From the NCBI RefSeq assembly GCF_030160715.1, contig NZ_BSOW01000057.1, forward strand, positions 1 to 36,447: DNA of 36,447 nt. Direction: 5' to 3'. Under the pieces are notes generated by a model, which saw only the letters and a program-made list of their open reading frames with translations, had not been told where the DNA came from and did not search any database. Positions 1 through 7,091 of this stretch are shown here, one piece after another; the stretch's first letter is position 1; the number at the start of each line of letters is the position of its first letter. The DNA is from Bradyrhizobium iriomotense (GTDB lineage: Bacteria > Pseudomonadota > Alphaproteobacteria > Rhizobiales > Xanthobacteraceae). The position numbers were made by a program, and so were the translations under genes.

Positions 1-173
1 CCTTGCGCACCCGGCTTGCCCTGCGCTCCGGCCTTCCCGACCGGGCCCGGCTTGCCGCGCGTGCCGTCCGGGCCGCGTCGTCCCGGATGTCCCTGCGGGC
101 CCGGCCGTCCCGGCTCGCCCTGCCGCCCACGCGGACCCGGAGGTCCCTGTCGTCGTCCCTGATCGTCTGCCAC
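1..173 (-). CDS. Collagen-like (Gly-X-Y repeat) protein, N-terminal part, cut by the left edge
   Basis: A minus-strand frame opens at a GTG at 173 and stays open to the window edge (57 codons). AGGAG lies 7 nt upstream of the GTG, a good ribosome-binding site. After VADDQGRRQ it reads as about 16 uninterrupted Gly-X-Y triplets (GPP GPR GRQ GEP GRP GPQ and so on), many with Pro in X or Y and with charged Arg, Glu and Lys. That is the collagen triple-helix signature. No signal peptide is visible at this start, so the protein may be cytoplasmic, or secreted by another route. Bacterial collagen-like proteins are often surface or structural proteins, but the role here is unknown. The rest of the gene lies outside the window. 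The neighbouring divergent gene shares a 172-bp intergenic region holding an FNR/FixK-type box. An antisense plus-strand frame over the same bases is rejected because its residues look like a shadow. Confidence 0.8.
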   Translation of the reverse strand, partial: MADDQGRRQGPPGPRGRQGEPGRPGPQGHPGRRGPDGTRGKPGPVGKAGAQGKPGAQ

Positions 174-252
174 GCTACTGCTCCTGTCCCGGACGCTCGT
201 TAGTTAGCGGCGTTTCACGACAGCAGCAATTGCGGCGCCTCTTTTGCGGCCC

Positions 253-266
253 TTGATCAACATCAA
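253..266. promoter_or_regulatory. FNR/FixK-type anaerobox (TTGATCAACATCAA)
   Basis: The sequence TTGATCAACATCAA matches TTGAT-N4-ATCAA with all ten specified bases, the consensus for FNR/FixK-family regulators. In Bradyrhizobium FixK2 sites are of the form TTGA-N6-TCAA. The site is nearly symmetrical and lies between two divergent genes. Its centre is about 86 nt upstream of the plus-strand ATG at 346 and about 86 nt upstream of the minus-strand GTG at 173. An activator site centred near -41 would therefore leave a leader of roughly 45 nt in either direction. Which gene it serves cannot be told from sequence. Confidence 0.6.
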
Positions 267-295
267 TCGGCGGCACGGGCCGCCGTGCCATTGCT

Positions 296-325
296 TGGCG
301 CGTGCAGATCTGGCGCGTGCAGATC
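296..325. repeat. Perfect 15-bp tandem direct repeat
   Basis: TGGCGCGTGCAGATC occurs twice back to back at 296-310 and 311-325, ending 20 nt before the start codon at 346. It covers the region where transcription would start if the FNR-type box at 253-266 activates the rightward gene. It could be a regulator site or a chance duplication. Confidence 0.75.
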
Positions 326-345
326 ACGTGCAAGCGGAGCCGACG

Positions 346-597
346 ATGAGCGCGGGATGGAAGATCTTCTGGCTGGCCACGTTGGTTTTCACCATCGCGG
401 TCGGCATCGGTCATGTTCTCGTCCCGGGCATCGTGCCGATCGCCTTTGCCGAGGAGCCGCAAGCCTCGTGGGCAATCATGACCGCGTTCCTGCTGCGCGC
501 GATCGAGCTGACCGCGGCCTGGGTCGCGATCCTGTCGCTGTCGATCACGCTCGGCGTGGCGCTGCGAGGATGTTGGCGCCGCCGCCTCACGCTCTAG
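346..597 (+). CDS. Small two-TM membrane protein, unknown function
   Basis: The protein has 83 residues. The ATG at 346 is chosen because GGAG lies 6 nt upstream; an upstream in-frame ATG at 244 has no such site and its translation is not hydrophobic. Two hydrophobic segments are visible, about residues 5-32 (ending before EEPQ) and 44-72, with a short polar link and a basic C-terminus (RGCWRRR). This pattern predicts an inner-membrane hairpin with the tail in the cytoplasm. I do not recognise the family. The stop codon overlaps the stop region of the convergent HTH gene by 3 bp. The FNR/FixK-type box upstream suggests oxygen control, which is inference. Confidence 0.75.
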   Translation: MSAGWKIFWLATLVFTIAVGIGHVLVPGIVPIAFAEEPQASWAIMTAFLLRAIELTAAWVAILSLSITLGVALRGCWRRRLTL

Positions 598-842
598 TCG
601 TGATAGGCGGGCACGTCGATGCCTTCGGCCGCGTAGATCCGGATCTTGTTGCGCAGCGTACGCACGGAGAGGCCGAGCACGCGTGCGGCGCGCGTGCGGT
701 TGCCGTCGCAGCGGGCGAGCGTCTGGAGCACGAGCTCGCGCTCGATCTCGCCGACAGTCGCGCCGATCAGAAGCGGAACGATTTCATGGGGGGCAAGAAA
801 CTGCGTAGCCGACGCGGACGCAGCAGAGTGAACAATGGTCAT
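594..842 (-). CDS. Stand-alone Fis-type HTH protein, FlbD C-terminal-like
   Basis: The protein has 82 residues from the ATG at 842, preceded by GGGAGG 7 nt away. An in-frame GTG 6 nt upstream is less well placed. Residues about 35-75 (EIERELVLQTLARCDGN, then RTRAARVLGLSVRTLRNKI) are a Fis-family helix-turn-helix very like the C-terminal DNA-binding domain of FlbD/NtrC-class sigma54 activators. No receiver or AAA+ domain is present, so this is a DNA-binding module on its own. It may act as a small nucleoid-associated or antagonist regulator, which is inference. It is convergent with the 2-TM gene, with the ends overlapping. Confidence 0.8.
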   Translation of the reverse strand: MTIVHSAASASATQFLAPHEIVPLLIGATVGEIERELVLQTLARCDGNRTRAARVLGLSVRTLRNKIRIYAAEGIDVPAYHD

Positions 843-1026
843 CAACACACCTCCCGATCAACGCCCGCTTCCATCGTTGAAAGCGGATCGAGAACAAACG
901 ACCCCCAAGCCGTATTTCTACGGTGGGCGGGTTTGGTTAACAGATGGTTAACGGCGGCCGAATGCACCAAGATGACCTTGGGATAGCCGTAAAGCGGCCG
1001 CCATTGGCACAGGCTGCCTAGCCCGA

Positions 1027-1794
1027 TCAAACCGTTCTGTAGCCGCCGTCCACCATCACGATCGAGCCGGTGACGTAAGCCGACAGATCCGACGCGAGGA
1101 AGAGCGCCGGTCCGACGATGTCCTCGGGCTTGCCGCTGCGGCCGAGCGGCGTGTGATCGAGGAAGGTCTGCACCAGCGCGGGATTGGTGGCGCGCGCAGT
1201 CGCGTTGAGGTTGGTCTCGATGAAGCCCGGGCCGATTGCGTTGACGCGGACGCCTTCCTTGCCGAGCTCGGCGGCGAGCGCCTTGGTGAAGCCGAGCACG
1301 CCGTGCTTGGAGGTGGTGTAGGCGGCCGAGCTCGGCGTGCGCAGATGCATGAACGACTGGATCGAGCCGATATTGACGATGCGGCCCTTCGTCGCCCGCA
1401 ACGGCGCCAGATAAGCCTGCGTCATGTTGAAGACGCCGTTGAGGTTGAGCGAGATGATGTCCTGCCAGTCCTTGGCGACCGCCTCGGTGTCCGCGGTGAA
1501 GGGATTGCGGCGGGTGATGCCGGCATTGTTGACGAGGATCGAGACCTGCCCGATCTTTTCCGCGACCTCCCTGGCCAGCGCAAAGCAGGCGTCGCGGCTG
1601 GCGACGTCGAGGGCAAAGCTGTCGGCGGTTCCGCCGGCGCTGCGGATCATGTCCGCAGTCTCGGCGGCCGTGTCCGCATTGATGTCGAACAGCACGACGC
1701 GCGCCCCTTCGCGCGCATAGCCTGTCGCGATCGCGCGGCCGATGCCGGAGCCTGCGCCGGTGATGACTGCGATGTGGGTGGCGAGCAGGGACAT
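1027..1794 (-). CDS. SDR-family NAD(P)-dependent oxidoreductase
   Basis: The protein has 255 residues, a typical classical SDR length. The Rossmann glycine motif TGAGSGIG is at about residues 12-19, NNAG at about 89-92, the catalytic Ser in NIGSIQS near 140 and YTTSK near 158, and the C-terminus has the usual VDGGY. The family reduces or oxidises small alcohol or carbonyl substrates such as 3-oxoacyl-ACP, sugars and polyols; the substrate cannot be told here. AGGAA lies 6 nt upstream of the ATG. No partner gene is in the same operon: the HTH gene downstream is 184 bp away and J-domain DNA upstream is divergent. Confidence 0.93.
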   Translation of the reverse strand: MSLLATHIAVITGAGSGIGRAIATGYAREGARVVLFDINADTAAETADMIRSAGGTADSFALDVASRDACFALAREVAEKIGQVSILVNNAGITRRNPFTADTEAVAKDWQDIISLNLNGVFNMTQAYLAPLRATKGRIVNIGSIQSFMHLRTPSSAAYTTSKHGVLGFTKALAAELGKEGVRVNAIGPGFIETNLNATARATNPALVQTFLDHTPLGRSGKPEDIVGPALFLASDLSAYVTGSIVMVDGGYRTV

Positions 1795-2061
1795 GGCGCT
1801 TCCTCGGTTGTTTTTTTGGCGTTGCCGACAAGCTAATTCAAAACCGAACCAAACGAAACGCCAAGCCAGCTTTGCGCGTTGCTGTCATCCCGTTTTGGTT
1901 GCCGTGCAAATCGGACAAGGTGCATGGACCGGGCCGGGCCGGCAAGTTGGGGGAAATTCGCGCCGGATTCATGTCGAAGTTTCGCGAAAGGCTAACCCGA
2001 AATTAAGACGTCGGAAACGCCGCGCTTGGCATACTGGCTTTCGTTGCTAGATGTTGCGCGC

Positions 2062-2550
2062 ATGATGGACCGGATTGAATCCTGGAAGCTGACCCTCGAA
2101 CGCTTGCGGACCGCCCACACCGTCGACTGGGACGAGGCGGGCCGGCTTGCGGCCGAGATCGCGCGCGCAAGCACCGACACGACGCTGCGCCAGGCCGCCG
2201 AGCAGGCGATCCCGATCCTGCGTCAGGCCGCCCATGACAGCGAAGCCCATGACATCACGGTTGCGGCGCAGCGCCGGCTCGGTGTCGTGCTCGAGGTGAT
2301 TCACGGCCTGACCGCGCCGCGCTTCGGCCGCCGCAACGCGCTGCCGAAGAAGCTGACCAACGAAGAACGCGCGCGCCGCACGCTCGGCCTGCCGCTCGCG
2401 GTGCAGCTCACCTGCGACGACATCCACCAGGCCTATCGCCGCCTCGCCAAGACCATGCATCCCGATCGCGGCGGCAGCGAGCAGGCCTTCCTCGACCTCG
2501 CCGCCGCACGCGACGTCTTGATCCACCCCGGCGCGCACAAGGACGCGTAA
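2062..2550 (+). CDS. J-domain (DnaJ-like) protein with C-terminal J domain
   Basis: The protein has 162 residues from ATG at 2062; an in-frame TTG at 2026 is possible but no clear ribosome-binding site marks either. The C-terminal 55 residues form a J domain: helix II DIHQAYRRLAKTM, then the diagnostic HPD at about 133-135 followed by RGGSEQAF and helix III. J domains stimulate the ATPase of DnaK-type chaperones. The first ~100 residues are helical and unrecognised and may bind the client. No zinc-finger or G/F region is present, so this is a class III (type C) J protein. It ends 4 bp before the convergent exported-protein gene. Confidence 0.85.
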   Translation: MMDRIESWKLTLERLRTAHTVDWDEAGRLAAEIARASTDTTLRQAAEQAIPILRQAAHDSEAHDITVAAQRRLGVVLEVIHGLTAPRFGRRNALPKKLTNEERARRTLGLPLAVQLTCDDIHQAYRRLAKTMHPDRGGSEQAFLDLAAARDVLIHPGAHKDA

Positions 2551-2554
2551 GGCT

Positions 2555-3196
2555 CTAGCTTCTGTTCACGCAGCTCGGATAGGGCGCCTTCTCGCCCGGG
2601 ACGATTGGGCAGAGGTCGATCGGACGCAGTTCGCGCAGGCGCGCCGGCCATTTCTCGTCATCGAGCGGCGGCTTGTCGGCGGCGAGGCCTCGCTCGGCCC
2701 ATTGAATGGTGTAGTAGTCGGCGTCGCCCTTCAGCGTGATCAGAAGCGCGGTTTCGCTATGGCGCGCAGGGCCGGTGTCGACGCTGCCGCATCCGATCAC
2801 GGCGATGAAGGCATCGGAGCCGCCGAATTTCGTGGTGCCGAGCGCCTTCGCGCCAAAGTTCTCGGGGCAGGCGGATTTGAAGCCGCCGGCGATGTTGCCG
2901 GCGAATCGTTCCGGTGTGAGACCTGGATTGCCGGCGACGCCTTTCTCGCCGGTCACCGTGATCATCTGCGTCCAGGCCTGCGCGCTCTCGCCCTTCAACA
3001 CGGCCTCGCGGATGTAGTGGCCGCCCTTGGTGTTCTCGAACACTGCGGAAAAATTCGACGGCATCGCAAAGCTGACGAGTTGGCTGAAGATCGGCGAGAT
3101 CACGCGGAAGGATTGCGGGGCTTGCGCCCGCGCCGGCATCGCCAGACCGAGAAGCGACAGACCGAGAGCCACAGCCTTCGTCATTGCAGTGCGCAT
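2555..3196 (-). CDS. Exported protein of unknown function
   Basis: The protein has 213 residues. The ATG at 3196 is chosen because AGGGGA lies 7 nt upstream; longer starts add an Arg-rich unlikely leader. The N-terminus MRTAMTKAVALGLSLLGLA ends in an AMPARAQA-type signal peptidase I site, so the mature protein is periplasmic or secreted. The mature part holds four cysteines (SACPEN, IGCGSV, DLCPIV and SCVNRS at the C-terminus), enough for two disulfides. I do not recognise a named domain. It is convergent with the J-domain gene. Confidence 0.8.
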   Translation of the reverse strand: MRTAMTKAVALGLSLLGLAMPARAQAPQSFRVISPIFSQLVSFAMPSNFSAVFENTKGGHYIREAVLKGESAQAWTQMITVTGEKGVAGNPGLTPERFAGNIAGGFKSACPENFGAKALGTTKFGGSDAFIAVIGCGSVDTGPARHSETALLITLKGDADYYTIQWAERGLAADKPPLDDEKWPARLRELRPIDLCPIVPGEKAPYPSCVNRS

Positions 3197-3284
3197 CGAG
3201 CTGTCCCCTGTCAAAATGCGAACGGGCAAGGACGCGGCTCGCGCCCTTGCCCGGCTTCTCAAAAGATCCGTCGATCGACGAAGC

Positions 3285-3539
3285 TTAGAGGGTGCAGTGA
3301 CCCTTCTTCAGCGCATGGTCCTTCAGGGCGAGCGCGTCGACGAAGGTTGGAACGGAGTGGCTGACGCGATGAAAGTCGGACGGCCACGGTGTGGTCGGAA
3401 TGCTCTCGTCCCAGATCTGGCAGATGCCGGTGTTCTGCCAGCAAATCAGGTGATAGCCGGCGGCCTCAGCGGGGCTCGTCGCGACGAACGCGGCAGCAGC
3501 GACACCGACGGCGGCACACAGCATGGAAAAACGACGCAT
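3285..3539 (-). CDS. Small exported protein, paralogue of the next gene (NTGICQIW family)
   Basis: The protein has 84 residues from ATG at 3539; GAGGAG lies 6 nt upstream. MRRFSMLCAAVGVAAAAFVA is a signal peptide with cleavage around AEAA. The mature part is about 57 residues, GYHLICWQNTGICQIWDES, and it ends HCTL. It aligns along its length with the protein at 3785-4042: G-Y-x-x-I-x-W-x-N-T-G-I-C-Q-I-W, W-P-S, V-x-x-S-x-P-T-F and the terminal C-T-L are shared. The two conserved cysteines (GIC and CTL) may form a disulfide. The function is unknown. A weak palindrome CGTCGATCGACG followed by TTTT lies just past the stop codon. Confidence 0.8.
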   Translation of the reverse strand: MRRFSMLCAAVGVAAAAFVATSPAEAAGYHLICWQNTGICQIWDESIPTTPWPSDFHRVSHSVPTFVDALALKDHALKKGHCTL

Positions 3540-3723
3540 GGATAGCTCCTCAAATGAAAGATGTGATGCTCCTCCCGACAATGTCCGGGGAGGCGTGGCG
3601 CGGGCCGCTGGAGGATCCGGCCCGGACAACAGGTGAGTAGTTCCCCAGGCGAAACAGGTTCAAGCCGGGCGGTTGGAAAATGCAGGAATTTGGCTGGAGA
3701 TGAGGGTTAACGAGGTCGCAACG

Positions 3724-3754
3724 AAAAGGCGGATGACGCTCTCGCGCATCCGCC
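3724..3754 (-). terminator. Rho-independent terminator between the tandem paralogues
   Basis: On the minus strand GGCGGATGCGC pairs with GCG-T-CATCCGCC (one bulge) around a GAGA loop, followed by TTTTCGTT. It lies 31 nt past the stop codon of the 3785-4042 gene, so the two paralogues are probably separate transcription units. Confidence 0.75.
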
Positions 3755-3784
3755 CCTTAACAATCGATGATCTCTGTTGTCCGC

Positions 3785-4042
3785 TTACAGCGTGCAGCGG
3801 CGCTCGGCCCGCAGCTTGAGCTGCACGTCATTGGCAGCCGTGAACGTCGGCAACGACTTGCTGACCACCTTGTAGGTCGACGGCCATTCCGTCGGCTTGT
3901 AGCGGAGGTCCTCATTCCAGATCTGGCAGATGCCGGTGTTGTCCCAGCGGATCACGTAATAGCCGACCTTGGCGGACGCCGGCACGGCAAAGACCGATGA
4001 GGCGATGCCGGCGACGGCACAAACAGAGAGAACGCGACGCAT
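3785..4042 (-). CDS. Small exported protein, paralogue of the 3285-3539 gene (NTGICQIW family)
   Basis: The protein has 85 residues from ATG at 4042; AAGGGGA lies 8 nt upstream. The signal peptide MRRVLSVCAVAGIASSVFAV ends at about PASA, and the mature part begins KVGYYVIRWDNTGICQIW. It is followed by WPSTYKVVSKSLPTF and ends RRCTL. Residues shared with the neighbour show a tandem duplication with later divergence. This copy lacks the first mature cysteine of the other (IRW in place of ICW) but keeps the GIC and CTL cysteines. The function is unknown; the size and secretion suggest a periplasmic or extracellular peptide-like protein. Confidence 0.8.
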   Translation of the reverse strand: MRRVLSVCAVAGIASSVFAVPASAKVGYYVIRWDNTGICQIWNEDLRYKPTEWPSTYKVVSKSLPTFTAANDVQLKLRAERRCTL

Positions 4043-4214
4043 TGAAAATATCCCCTTGTTGACGCGTGAAGTCCGCAAGTCTCGTGCGGCAAAAGCGGGC
4101 TCGTTGCAAGCCGATGCCGCCGCCGTTCACGCATATGTCAGTTGCGGGGGCGGGGGACCGGGATGGTGCAGAGGCCTAAGGCCGTCGCGTGGAAACATAT
4201 CGCTGCAACATTCT

Positions 4215-4294
4215 CGTCATTGCGAGCGCAGCGAAGCAATCCAGAATCTTTCCACGGCGGCAGCCTGGATTGCTTCGCTTCGCTCGCAATGACG
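4215..4294. repeat. REP-like palindromic repeat, family A copy 1
   Basis: An 80-bp inverted repeat with 30-nt arms that differ at one base. The left arm starts CGTCATTGCGAGCG and the right arm ends CGCTCGCAATGACG. The right arm is identical over 30 nt to those at 10531-10560 and 18704-18733. It lies just past the ridA stop codon on the minus strand. Confidence 0.92.
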
Positions 4295-4320
4295 GCGTGG
4301 AGGCGTCGGCGTCCGCAGCC

Positions 4321-4704
4321 TCACTTCGCCAGCGACGCCACCGCCTCGATCTCGATCAGCATCCTCGGGTCGGGCAGCGCGTGCACGACGCAGGTGGTGC
4401 GCGCCGGATAGGGCGGCGGTCCGAACGCGCCGGCATAGAGCGCGTTCATCGCGGCGACGTCGGCGGCGCGTGTGAGGAGCACGTTGACCTTGGCGAGATC
4501 GTGCGTCGTCGCGCCCGCTTCCGTCAGCACCCGCTTGATGTTGATGACGACGTTGGCGAACTGCGCCTCGAAGCCCTCGGGCAAGGCGCCATGGGCGTCG
4601 AAGCCGGGAATCCCCGAGATGAACAGGAGGTCGCCGACGCGGGTGGCGAACGACAGCGGCGGCGCCTTGACGTGCGGCGGCGGTGCAAAATGCTGGATCG
4701 GCAT
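4321..4704 (-). CDS. RidA-family (YjgF/YER057c/UK114) protein
   Basis: The protein has 127 residues, the normal family length. Family features are LLFISGIPGFDAHGALPEG near residues 26-44, VVINIKRVLTEAG near 52-64, the vLL segment, and the ligand-binding arginine in ARTTCVVHALPDPRMLIEIEAVA near the C-terminus. RidA proteins deaminate reactive enamine/imine intermediates from PLP enzymes; several subfamilies lack this activity. It is a single gene with a REP-like repeat at its 3' end. The ATG is preceded by a purine-rich AGGTG. Confidence 0.9.
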   Translation of the reverse strand: MPIQHFAPPPHVKAPPLSFATRVGDLLFISGIPGFDAHGALPEGFEAQFANVVINIKRVLTEAGATTHDLAKVNVLLTRAADVAAMNALYAGAFGPPPYPARTTCVVHALPDPRMLIEIEAVASLAK

Positions 4705-5077
4705 GGGTCACCTCGGATCTTGGACGGTGGCGTCGCCCGCATGAGCGTAGCGACATGCCGGAGGGTTGCAACCGCATTCGCCGCGCCCGATCGCCGGGAA
4801 AGACGACCCGCAAACCCCGCTCCGACAAAAATATCGAAAACGACCCCATGCAAAGGAGTCGACGACTGCCGGCGTGAGGCTTGCGGATTTTACGAAATAG
4901 CTTGACACGTCGGGCAAATCCTCGGCAAAATGTCATCATGGCGCTTCATCCTTCCCCTGTCCCCGCACGCGGGACATGGGACGCGTGCTCCCCCCGAACA
5001 TCTTGCCGCCGCGATCCATCGGGTAGAGTCTCGCGTCCTGATTCGCTTTCCCTGCCAACCATGTCCGGAGCCGCCTC
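4705..5077. other. Intergenic region with a candidate promoter
   Basis: No convincing gene is seen here. A partial piece of the family H repeat (CCGCATGAGCGTAGCGACAT) lies near 4737-4756. TTGACA at about 4902, followed after 17-18 nt by CAAAAT, could be a promoter for the exported protein at 5078, with a leader of about 140 nt. The leader has no obvious hairpin that I can pair with confidence. Confidence 0.4.
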
Positions 5078-5512
5078 ATGAAGTTCGCATCCACCTTGCG
5101 CGCCGCGCTCGTCGCCGTCATCGCCTTCGCCGGCCTGTCCACGACCGCGCAGGCCGACAGCGGCTTCGTGACGCTGACGATCTACAAGGCGGGCTGGATC
5201 ATCGGCGGCTCGGGTGGTTCGGGCGTCCTCAACTTCCGTGGCCGCTCCTATCCGCTCTCGACCGGCGGGCTCGACTACGGCCTCGTGTTCGGCGGCTCCA
5301 GGACCATTCTGCGCGGCCGCGTCTCGAACATCTTCCGTCCCTCCGACGTCGCCGGCGTCTACGGCGCCGCCGGTGCCGGCCTTGCAGTCGGTGCCGGCGC
5401 CCGCGCCATCGTGCTCACCAACCAGAAGGGCGCCGTACTGGAATTGTCCGGCACGCAAGTCGGCCTGATGGCGAACGCGGACCTCAGCGGCCTTGCGATC
5501 ACGATGCGGTAG
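5078..5512 (+). CDS. Glycine-rich exported protein, unknown function
   Basis: The protein has 144 residues. The signal peptide MKFASTLRAALVAVIAFAGL ends with TTAQA. GGAG lies 7 nt before the ATG. The mature part is beta-rich and Gly/Ala-rich, with IIGGSGGSGVLNFRGRSYPL, LDYGLVFGGSR, and GAAGAGLAVGAGARAIVL. The spacing of these glycine-rich strands recalls DUF1134/EipA-type and SYLF-type envelope proteins, but the resemblance is too weak to name a family. A family H repeat follows at 5530-5637. Confidence 0.75.
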   Translation: MKFASTLRAALVAVIAFAGLSTTAQADSGFVTLTIYKAGWIIGGSGGSGVLNFRGRSYPLSTGGLDYGLVFGGSRTILRGRVSNIFRPSDVAGVYGAAGAGLAVGAGARAIVLTNQKGAVLELSGTQVGLMANADLSGLAITMR

Positions 5513-5529
5513 CCTGAGTGCGCTGGCCT

Positions 5530-5637
5530 CGTAGCCCGCATGAGCGTCAGCGACATGCGGGTCGGCTCTGAGCCCCGGATGTCGCTTCTGCCTTCGCTCT
5601 TCGAGCTACGGCGGACAAGTCGCTCATCCGGGCTACG
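5530..5637. repeat. Intergenic inverted repeat, family H
   Basis: Outer arms CGTAGCCCG (5530-5538) and CGGGCTACG (5629-5637) enclose CATGAGCGTCAGCGACATGCG and GTCGCTCATCCG, giving further partly paired arms. A fragment of the same family is in the 4705-5077 gap. It may act as a terminator between two convergent genes. Confidence 0.75.
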
Positions 5638-5645
5638 TTCGGCCA

Positions 5646-6338
5646 CTAACCGCCGATCGCCTTATGGATCGCCTCGCAATGCGCGACGAGATTCTTGTGA
5701 GCATCGACGAATGCCTTCAGCGGCGTCGGGATCGGAAAGAAGTAGATATTCGCAATGAAGCCGTAGATGCCGGCATCGACGCTGGTCGGCGCCGCGCCAT
5801 GGACGTAACCCTGCGCAGGCACGATCTCGGCCAGCACCTTCAGGTCGGCGAGCCCCCGCGCGTAGGCCTGCTCGGGCGTGTAGCGGCCGATGCCCTGGAA
5901 ATAATAGCGCTGCGCGTTGTAGGCCTTTGCCTTCTCCAGCCCCTCGGCATTGATCTGCGGATGCTGCGCCATGAAGGCACTGCAAAACGCTGGACAATAG
6001 CGGTCGTCCTTCCAGCGCGAATACGACATCACCCAGTAGAGATCGTCGAGCATGCGCGTGACGAGAAGATTGGTCCGGCGCGCGTCCCGTGACAGCGCAG
6101 CATCGATCGTCAGGCGATATTTCGTGATCGCGTGCGCGATGATCGTCTCGCTGTCGCCGATTGTCTCGCCGTCGTCGACCACATACGGCAGTTGCCCGCG
6201 CGGCGCGGCCGAGGCATCGAACACGTGCTCATGCACGAACGGCACGCCAGCGAGCTTCAGGAAGGCGTAGACTTTCAGGCCGTAGCCGTTGTTGTCGGCG
6301 ACGCCGAAGAGTTGTGGGTAGGAATAGAGGGTCAGCAT
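5646..6338 (-). CDS. Glutathione S-transferase family protein, metaxin/Faxc-like
   Basis: The protein has 230 residues. The N-terminal thioredoxin-like part (MLTLYSYPQLFGVADNNGYGLKVYAF... in essence, residues 1-75) has the cis-proline and substrate motif RGQLPYVVDDGETIGDSETI. The C-terminal all-helical domain includes RYYFQGIGRYTPEQ and PTSVDAGIYGFIANIYFF. The DDGETIGDS loop and long helical part are typical of the metaxin/Faxc branch rather than of classical detoxifying GSTs, so glutathione conjugation is not assured. GAGGAG lies 8 nt before the ATG. It is a single gene, divergent from the VOC gene. Confidence 0.85.
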   Translation of the reverse strand: MLTLYSYPQLFGVADNNGYGLKVYAFLKLAGVPFVHEHVFDASAAPRGQLPYVVDDGETIGDSETIIAHAITKYRLTIDAALSRDARRTNLLVTRMLDDLYWVMSYSRWKDDRYCPAFCSAFMAQHPQINAEGLEKAKAYNAQRYYFQGIGRYTPEQAYARGLADLKVLAEIVPAQGYVHGAAPTSVDAGIYGFIANIYFFPIPTPLKAFVDAHKNLVAHCEAIHKAIGG

Positions 6339-6489
6339 GCGGCGGGCTCCTCAACTGGGCAACTCTGGGCCCATCATACAGGATAGCCAAGAAAATGATG
6401 CCCTGCCTGTCGGATGCCCGCCTTCCTGTTCGTCCTAGGAGTAGGCCCGCGCCTGTCCGTCCCATCCCAAACCCGAGGATACCCGAAAC

Positions 6490-6927
6490 ATGACCTCCAT
6501 CACGCCGTTTCTCTGGTTCGACAACAACGTCCCCGAGGCCGTCGCTTTCTACAAATCGGTGTTTCCCAACGCCAAGGTCGAGACCGTCAGCGACTTCATG
6601 GCGGTGTTTGAGCTGGAAGGCCAGCGCTTCAACGCCCTCAATGGCGGGCCGCAATACCGCTTCAACGAGGCGGTGTCGTTCTTCATCAGCGTCGAGACCC
6701 AGGAGCAGGTCGACTATTTCTGGAGCCGTCTCACCGCGGACGGCGGTGAAGAATCCAGGTGCGGCTGGCTCAAGGACAAGTTCGGCCTGTCCTGGCAGGT
6801 GATCCCATCAGCGCTCGGCCGCTACCTCGGCGACTCCGACCGGACCAAGGCGAACCGCGTCATGCAGGCGATGATGGGGATGAAGAAGATCGTGATTGCG
6901 GATCTGGATAAGGCGTATGCGGGGTGA
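6490..6927 (+). CDS. VOC-family protein (PhnB / 3-demethylubiquinone-methyltransferase-like domain)
   Basis: The protein has 145 residues. It starts TSITPFLWFDNNVPEAVAFY and continues KSVFPNAKVE, FNALNGGPQYRFNEAVSFFI, VDYFWSRLTADGGEE, CGWLKDKFGLSWQVIP: the vicinal-oxygen-chelate fold in the PhnB-like version. Despite the usual database name, these proteins are not methyltransferases; the substrate is unknown. GAGGA lies 10 nt upstream of the ATG. A family C repeat follows the stop codon. Confidence 0.9.
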   Translation: MTSITPFLWFDNNVPEAVAFYKSVFPNAKVETVSDFMAVFELEGQRFNALNGGPQYRFNEAVSFFISVETQEQVDYFWSRLTADGGEESRCGWLKDKFGLSWQVIPSALGRYLGDSDRTKANRVMQAMMGMKKIVIADLDKAYAG

Positions 6928-6939
6928 GACAGGTGCCCG

Positions 6940-7073
6940 TGCCCCGGACGCAGCGCAGCGCGTCGCTCTTCGCGGCGTGATGCGCTGCAGAGCCGGGGCC
7001 CATCCCGCGTCCGCGCCTGAGCTTCTGGGTCCCGGGTCTGCGCTGCGCTTGCCCGGGACACGAGAGCGCACCG
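6940..7073. repeat. Intergenic repeat, family C copy 1
   Basis: The segment starts TGCCCCGGACGCAGCGCAGC, has GAGCCGGGGCCCAT and TGGGTCCCGG in the middle, and ends GCCCGGGACACGAGAGC. A second copy with the same order of blocks is at 13480-13630. It fills the gap between the convergent VOC and mug-type genes. Confidence 0.8.
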
Positions 7074-7091
7074 GATCCGGGGCACGTTCGC

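Noticed and set aside
3..203. Plus-strand frame at the left edge
   Set aside because: The opposite strand gives perfect Gly-X-Y triplets with a good ribosome-binding site; this frame is an Arg/Leu/Ser-rich shadow.
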